NCBI GenBank assembly: GCA_016839665.1
Contig: JAEOTU010000124.1
Span: 1 to 11,012 of the forward strand
DNA: 11,012 bases
DNA from: Candidatus Hodarchaeota archaeon
GTDB taxonomy: Archaea > Asgardarchaeota > Heimdallarchaeia > Hodarchaeales > Hodarchaeaceae
Direction of reading: 5' to 3'
The position numbers and the translations under genes are program-made. The number at the start of each line of letters is the position of its first letter. Position 1 is the stretch's first letter. Shown piece after piece: positions 7,347-11,012 of the stretch. The notes under the pieces were generated by a model. The model made no database searches, had not been told where the DNA came from, and saw nothing but the letters and a program-made list of their open reading frames with translations.

Positions 7347-8747
7347 ATGATGAATAAAAACATTTATCCTAGATTAAATCAAAATAGAGAGAGACTGATA
7401 AATTCATATCCTTTTCATTGTTATATTGCCTCAATAATTGAAGTTCCAAAAAGGGGAGAAATAGAGTACAGAGTCAACTATAACACTTTAACTTTTGACC
7501 ATCTCAAGAACTTCAGTCATTATGAAAAAGAGGTCCGAAGTTTTCTGGAAAAATATGTTATGGAACAGAAAGATTTCTGTACATTTGATAAACTTTACAA
7601 TTACTTATCAAAAGCTATTTACGACCAATTAAACCTTCCAAAACAACTTTTAATCCCTATACTATTCCGTACACTAGATCTTGAGAAGATTGGACCATTT
7701 TTGATTGAAGATCAAATCGATGAAATATATTTAGATTCGAGCAAGAAAAGCCTTTACATTGACCATTCGAAACATGGTAGATGTACTACCTCAGTTTACC
7801 TTACTAAAGAGGAAATCGACGCCTTTATTCACCGAGTTGCATTAGAAAACGATTTTTCCCTGAATCAAGGCAATCCAACCATGAAATCAGATTTTGTCTC
7901 TTCTATATTCCACACTCGAGTTACAGTGGATATCCCCCCTCTTATTATTGATGATATCCACGTAGATATCAGAAAATTTCATTCAAATCAATTAAGAATT
8001 ACAGATTTGATTAATATTGGTAGTTTGAACTTGAACCAAGCGATTTTCTTAGTATTCTTAATACAAAATCAAGTTTCAATATCTATAATTGGGCCTCCAA
8101 ATTCTGGAAAAACAACACTACAGAATGCCTTGATTGAGTATATTCTTCCTCATCTTCGGCTTCTATCAGTAGAAGATGTTCTTGAAACTGCTGAAACTAG
8201 AAAAGGAAATACTGTTAGATTTCGCTTGGGTTATGATCCTCATGAAAGTATGATATTCTCAAAATCATTAGAAGTACAGAAAATTTTGCACAGAAGCCCA
8301 GACTTCATAAATCTGGGCGAACTATCAACAAAAAGCCACTTTACAGCTTTTCTGAACGTTCTATCTGTGGGAATTCCGTCAATTCAGACAATCCACGGAA
8401 GAAATCCAGAGTTTTTTCTTGTACGATTGAGGGATATCTATAATATACCTCTAGAACTTCTAAAAACTTCATTTCCTCATGTTTTCATTGAACTAGATGT
8501 TTCTTGGTTCGGTAATAAGAAAAAGAGATCAATTATGCGAATAGCGGAATTAACAAAAGAAGGAAAAATCTTTACATTGTCTAATACTGCTATAGAATCC
8601 TTTCTTTCTCAACCTTCTAATGAATCAGAGATTTTCACAGTTGAATACCTAATCAGACGTAATAAGGATATTTTTAATGATTTTTCTGTTAATTTAAAAG
8701 AAATCACTTCAAAAATTTGTGATGGTTCGTTCCATGCCGAAATGTGA
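7347..8747 (+). CDS. Type II/IV secretion ATPase, ArlI/TadA/VirB11-like (466 aa), divergent
   Basis: The C-terminal ATPase core is plain: Walker A GPPNSGKTT (249-257), an Asp-box-like LLSVEDVLE (272-280), Walker B/Glu region PDFINLGEL (318-326) and a His box IQTIHG (346-351). The N-terminal part carries the family's (D/E)IYLD-type strand (DEIYLDSS, 125-132), a helical linker and Arg residues near 209 and 217 (DIRKF, LRITD) before the core. These hexameric enzymes hydrolyse ATP in the cytoplasm to drive filament assembly or secretion through a platform protein, here presumably the divergent 501-aa one. The usual GE(V/L)RG after Walker B is GELSTK, so the Arg is missing, and the core is otherwise diverged, though the Lys, Glu and His needed for catalysis remain. 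ATG codons at 7347 and 7350 are both possible; the Shine-Dalgarno is weak. Pilus, archaellum or secretion use cannot be separated. Confidence 0.88.
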   Translation: MMNKNIYPRLNQNRERLINSYPFHCYIASIIEVPKRGEIEYRVNYNTLTFDHLKNFSHYEKEVRSFLEKYVMEQKDFCTFDKLYNYLSKAIYDQLNLPKQLLIPILFRTLDLEKIGPFLIEDQIDEIYLDSSKKSLYIDHSKHGRCTTSVYLTKEEIDAFIHRVALENDFSLNQGNPTMKSDFVSSIFHTRVTVDIPPLIIDDIHVDIRKFHSNQLRITDLINIGSLNLNQAIFLVFLIQNQVSISIIGPPNSGKTTLQNALIEYILPHLRLLSVEDVLETAETRKGNTVRFRLGYDPHESMIFSKSLEVQKILHRSPDFINLGELSTKSHFTAFLNVLSVGIPSIQTIHGRNPEFFLVRLRDIYNIPLELLKTSFPHVFIELDVSWFGNKKKRSIMRIAELTKEGKIFTLSNTAIESFLSQPSNESEIFTVEYLIRRNKDIFNDFSVNLKEITSKICDGSFHAEM

Positions 8748-8766
8748 AAGCTGAAAACTTCGGGAC

Positions 8767-8774
8767 TTTATATG
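8767..8774 (+). promoter_or_regulatory. Possible TATA box before the 176-aa membrane protein gene
   Basis: TTTATATG lies 20 nt after the ATPase stop codon and would start transcription near 8796, about 28 nt before the ATG at 8824. A small 5-bp inverted repeat AGTCT / AGACT (8783-8787, 8796-8800) lies in the same 76-nt gap. Read-through from the ATPase gene is equally possible. Confidence 0.3.
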
Positions 8775-8823
8775 CTTCAGTCAGTCTCAATAATTAGACT
8801 TTAAGTTTCAGATATAATTCGGG

Positions 8824-9354
8824 ATGATCTTGATTCTTTTCTATCAGATCTCAACTATAATTGAAAAAATAGAGAATCTTTCACCAGGAATCTCACACTA
8901 CCTACTAGAGCTTTCAAAACAAATAATTGATTTTTTATCTTGCTCATTTCCAGTTTTTCTAAGTATTGCGTTTGTAACGATAAATATTTCATTAATTTCA
9001 GGAGCAATCATCTACCTCTTGGATCTTAATGAGGAAAATGGAAAATTGATGATTATCAGGTCATTTATAATCTTACTACTATTAATTTCCATTTTTAATC
9101 ATAATTTCTATGATTCTACAGTAACTATAGAACTCTTTGAGGGTTTTCATCAACTAACATCATTTATTACCTCCTATTTATTATTTGCATTTGCAGCATT
9201 ATCTTTCATCATCTTTATAGGAAATTTAGGATTGTACCTCGTTTTTCCGGATGTAAAACGCATTAGGAACTTAAAAAAAAGCATAATTTGTCTTATATGT
9301 ATCGTAATCCCCCTAGGGTTTCAATTCCCGAAATTACCGCTTTGGATGAAATAA
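8824..9354 (+). CDS. Multi-pass membrane protein of unknown function (176 aa, about four TM helices)
   Basis: Not recognised. Hydrophobic segments lie at about 42-66, 76-92, 113-140 and 151-167, after an amphipathic N-terminal helix (1-38) containing IIEKIENLSPG. Loops are short, with an acidic one (DLNEENGK, 67-74) and a basic one (DVKRIRNLKK, 143-152). No catalytic motif or type IV prepilin signal is seen, and it lacks the GxGD motif of prepilin peptidases. No good Shine-Dalgarno precedes the ATG. The gene lies 76 nt after the ATPase and 4 nt before another small hydrophobic protein, so the two are surely co-transcribed. It might be an accessory membrane part of the neighbouring machine, by position only. 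Confidence 0.75.
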   Translation: MILILFYQISTIIEKIENLSPGISHYLLELSKQIIDFLSCSFPVFLSIAFVTINISLISGAIIYLLDLNEENGKLMIIRSFIILLLLISIFNHNFYDSTVTIELFEGFHQLTSFITSYLLFAFAALSFIIFIGNLGLYLVFPDVKRIRNLKKSIICLICIVIPLGFQFPKLPLWMK

Positions 9355-9358
9355 TACA

Positions 9359-9547
9359 ATGTTGAATGAAATTATGACAGGTGTTGTAGCTATTTTTCTT
9401 TCTGTGTTTCTATCTGTACAATTTGGAGCTCTTTTAATAATGCTTGGTTCCATAATCTATGCTCCTAGCGGTAACCGTATTGGAAAATACTTCTTAATAC
9501 TTGGTTTATTCATCTTTACTCTTAATAATTTCATAATTGGCTTATAA
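9359..9547 (+). CDS. Small two-TM membrane protein (62 aa)
   Basis: Two hydrophobic helices (about 7-30 and 43-60) are joined by a short polar turn YAPSGNRIGK (34-43), a hairpin protein with nearly no soluble part. The ATG is preceded by GGATGA (9344-9349) with 9 nt spacing, the best Shine-Dalgarno on the plus strand here. This and the 4-nt gap to the upstream 176-aa gene support a real, coupled gene despite its size. There is no Lys/Arg-Gly class III signal, so it does not look like a pilin. Function unknown; a small subunit of a membrane complex with its upstream partner is the simplest guess. Confidence 0.7.
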   Translation: MLNEIMTGVVAIFLSVFLSVQFGALLIMLGSIIYAPSGNRIGKYFLILGLFIFTLNNFIIGL

Positions 9548-9550
9548 TCT

Positions 9551-9573
9551 TACTTAATTTGATTATTTAAGTG
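9551..9573. terminator. AT-rich inverted repeat between convergent genes
   Basis: ACTTAA (9552-9557) and TTAAGT (9567-9572), with a flanking T-G wobble, form a weak 6-7 bp stem with a 9-nt loop in the 38-nt gap where the 62-aa gene and the UPF0282 gene converge. Position suggests a shared termination region. The stem is weak, so this is tentative. Confidence 0.25.
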
Positions 9574-9585
9574 AAATTAAGGTTG

Positions 9586-10605
9586 TTAGAGAGCTCTTTT
9601 TGCGTTCCTATTTTCTGTAATCTTTTTGAATAGTTTTCTCAACTTGGAATGATGAGGAAAAGTTTTCGTAAGAGACTTTATTTTCAGTAGAATTGAAGTG
9701 TCATGCAATCGAAATCGTTTGTGAAATGAAGAATCTAATGGAGATTGATCATGGAGAAGAGATCTTTTGCTTTCTAAACATATTGGTGGTAAACCTAAAA
9801 GGCTAGCAAGCGTGATATTGTCATATAAGATGCCATGTTCTTTCAATTGTGTTTTCCACTCCAAGTCTCTTAAAAGATGATGATCAACGATTATTGACCC
9901 AATATCATTTACCATCGATAAGCGTTGAAAAGCGCGTTCTATATCTTCAGGACTCTGTTTAGGATGATAAGTTGAAGGTCCGTCAATAATTATCAGATCT
10001 GCTTCATTCTTGGTTATAAAATTTAACGCAATATCAGACCCTGGACCTACAACATCAGAAGTGTTTAGAGTACTTCCATAATTATCTGAAATGTGGACCG
10101 CAACGACCCATCCTTGTTTTGAGTGTACATTTCCTTGAGGAAGAGGATCCGAAAAGACAATTCGAGTTTGCCCAAAAACATAAGTATTACCATCAGCTAT
10201 GAATAAAGGAATGTTTTTTCTTCTCCATAACCAGGATGCTCTTTTTTTTTGAGTAAAATTTATATTTTGCGTTGGGTCTTTTGCTAAAATAATTTTTTCA
10301 GGATGAGAATATAGTATATTTGCCGTGGCTTGATTTGTGAATTCATAGGGGCGATTTTTCCCTAATGAATAATGGTCTGCATGGTAATGAGTTTGAATAA
10401 TAATATCAGCCAGTTTAAAAAATTTCATGATATAATACCGAGAAAGAAAAGATGCAGCTATCTCTTGAAGATGTGGAGGATGTCCATTTCTAAACGGAGC
10501 AAGTGAAACCGATGGATCAATAAGAATGCTCTGATCTTCAGATGTTATAAATGAAGATAATCCTCGAGCTCCCAAAGACTCTGATGCGATTGGAATCACC
10601 TGCAT
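9586..10605 (-). CDS. UPF0282 (COG2248) metallo-beta-lactamase-fold protein, 339 aa
   Basis: This is a predicted metal-dependent hydrolase of the archaeal UPF0282 family. The start MQVIPIASESLGARGLSS is the family signature, followed by ILIDPSVSLAP (27-37). The metal-binding HxHxDH is HYHADH (73-78). Further family blocks are NINFTQKKRA (114-123), IADG (136-139), NTSD (181-184), IIIDGP (205-210) and DHHLLRD (241-247), supplying the remaining His/Asp ligands. Most members are about 300-320 aa; the extra length is a basic C-terminal tail (from about 300) rich in Lys and Arg, which may bind nucleic acid. The substrate is unknown; the MBL fold also includes RNases and DNA-processing enzymes. The ATG has GGGGA about 8-9 nt upstream. 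It converges on the ATPase cluster and is divergent from rpoA1, so it is probably a separate unit. Confidence 0.9.
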   Translation of the reverse strand: MQVIPIASESLGARGLSSFITSEDQSILIDPSVSLAPFRNGHPPHLQEIAASFLSRYYIMKFFKLADIIIQTHYHADHYSLGKNRPYEFTNQATANILYSHPEKIILAKDPTQNINFTQKKRASWLWRRKNIPLFIADGNTYVFGQTRIVFSDPLPQGNVHSKQGWVVAVHISDNYGSTLNTSDVVGPGSDIALNFITKNEADLIIIDGPSTYHPKQSPEDIERAFQRLSMVNDIGSIIVDHHLLRDLEWKTQLKEHGILYDNITLASLLGLPPICLESKRSLLHDQSPLDSSFHKRFRLHDTSILLKIKSLTKTFPHHSKLRKLFKKITENRNAKRAL

Positions 10606-10941
10606 TTATTTTTTCCCCAATTTCTTTCCTTCTTGTCAAGAGCTATTTCCAATTTGCTACTCTCCTAATTGATTTTGTTTCACACATTTTCTTTTTATGT
10701 TACTTTTTTTTTCGCCTGAATGCTGAGATCTTCAATCTTCTCCTTCAATTTCGCGATTTATTTGTCACCTGAAGAAGTCAGACTTCTGGCTGGCCTTAGT
10801 TAAAATACATAAGCATTTTCGTGGTTCGCCTTAATTAAGCAATTCTCATATTCTTCACCAGTTCCTTTCCTGAAAAACCCATTAATATTTGCTAAATTCT
10901 TTAATTTGCTCTAGCTGTAAGTAATGCTGGGAGACTACCTG
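10606..10941. promoter_or_regulatory. 336-nt divergent spacer between UPF0282 and rpoA1
   Basis: No protein gene is supported here: plus-strand reading frames are low-complexity Phe/Leu runs caused by T-richness. Candidate plus-strand TATA boxes for rpoA1 are TTAAAATA (10800-10807), far from the start, and TTAATATT (10882-10889), which would give a leader of about 28 nt. The plus strand carries a T9 run near 10704-10712. A 15-bp palindrome lies at 10773-10787. Promoter choice is uncertain. Confidence 0.35.
10773..10787. repeat. Palindrome AGAAGTC-A-GACTTCT upstream of rpoA1
   Basis: Two perfect 7-bp arms flank a single central base. It lies 12 bp before the TATA-like TTAAAATA (10800-10807), a place suited to a dimeric regulator. 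It may be chance; no second copy was noticed in the window. Confidence 0.4.
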
Positions 10942-11012
10942 ATGTGGACACCTGAGCTTAAAAAAATTAGTCAGATTCAATTTGGAATTCTTTCACCAGA
11001 CGAAATCAGAAA
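10942..11012 (+). CDS. rpoA1: DNA-directed RNA polymerase subunit A' (Rpo1N), 5' end only
   Basis: The visible residues, ending in LKKISQIQFGILSPDEIR, match the conserved N-terminus of archaeal RNA polymerase A' (KKI..IQFG(I/L)LSPEEIRK), the subunit that carries the N-terminal part of the large catalytic subunit, including the clamp and active-site Asp loop further on. The gene continues beyond the window. An upstream ATG at 10924 is in frame, but the ATG at 10942 has GGGAG (10929-10933) 8 nt before it, so I prefer 10942; the in-frame stop at 10918 limits any extension. It is preceded by a long non-coding spacer and not by rpoB, at least not immediately, so it has its own promoter here. Confidence 0.88.
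   Translation, partial: MWTPELKKISQIQFGILSPDEIR

Noticed and set aside
9359..9547. 62-aa protein as a candidate pilin
   Set aside because: It lacks a basic-Gly class III cleavage site before the hydrophobic stretch and has a second TM helix.
10551..10772. 73-aa plus-strand open frame
   Set aside because: It overlaps the UPF0282 N-terminus antisense and then runs through T-rich spacer, giving Phe/Leu runs; no ribosome site.
1..11012. CRISPR array, insertion sequence or transposase
   Set aside because: No regularly spaced direct repeats, no terminal inverted repeats and no transposase or integrase motif were seen; the tRNA end is not followed by an integrase gene.

Overview
The window is a low-GC stretch (roughly 30% GC by eye) of an archaeal chromosome. 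Four things point to Archaea: the start of an RNA polymerase A' subunit (IQFGILSPDEIR) at the right edge; a UPF0282/COG2248 metallo-beta-lactamase-fold protein, a family known almost only from archaea; an ArlI/TadA-type ATPase and an ArlJ/TadC-type membrane protein of the archaeal type IV filament kind; and a tRNA-Ile remnant interrupted by an intron-like insert. The very AT-rich coding sequence and the large, sequon-loaded surface protein suggest an Asgard archaeon (Loki-/Heimdall-like). That lineage call is an inference and cannot be settled from this window.

Layout. The left edge carries the 3' part of a tRNA-Ile(GAU) gene on +, interrupted by about 33 nt next to the anticodon loop. From 95 to 6694 three genes lie on the minus strand, in transcription order: an ArlJ/TadC-like membrane platform protein (501 aa), a very large type I membrane glycoprotein (1177 aa, about 47 predicted N-glycosylation sequons), and a 479-aa protein anchored by two N-terminal helices. 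The last two are 10 nt apart. A 298-nt divergent spacer with two stem-loops separates this block from four plus-strand genes: a 107-aa CPIC zinc-ribbon-like protein, a 466-aa secretion/pilus ATPase, and two small hydrophobic proteins (176 and 62 aa). A convergent minus-strand UPF0282 gene follows. After a 336-nt non-coding stretch, rpoA1 begins and runs off the edge.

Reading. The ATPase and the platform protein are the two cytoplasmic/inner core parts of type IV filament and Tad-like machines, and here they face each other across a shared regulatory spacer. No pilin with a class III signal, no prepilin peptidase and no other filament part is visible. The genes travelling with them encode a huge heavily glycosylated surface protein, a helical membrane-anchored protein, a small zinc-ribbon-like protein and two tiny membrane proteins. 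The best candidate for an undescribed system is therefore a reduced or divergent type IV filament/secretion machine tied to a large surface glycoprotein. Co-function of these genes is inferred from proximity only. The tRNA, UPF0282 and rpoA1 genes look like ordinary housekeeping surroundings.
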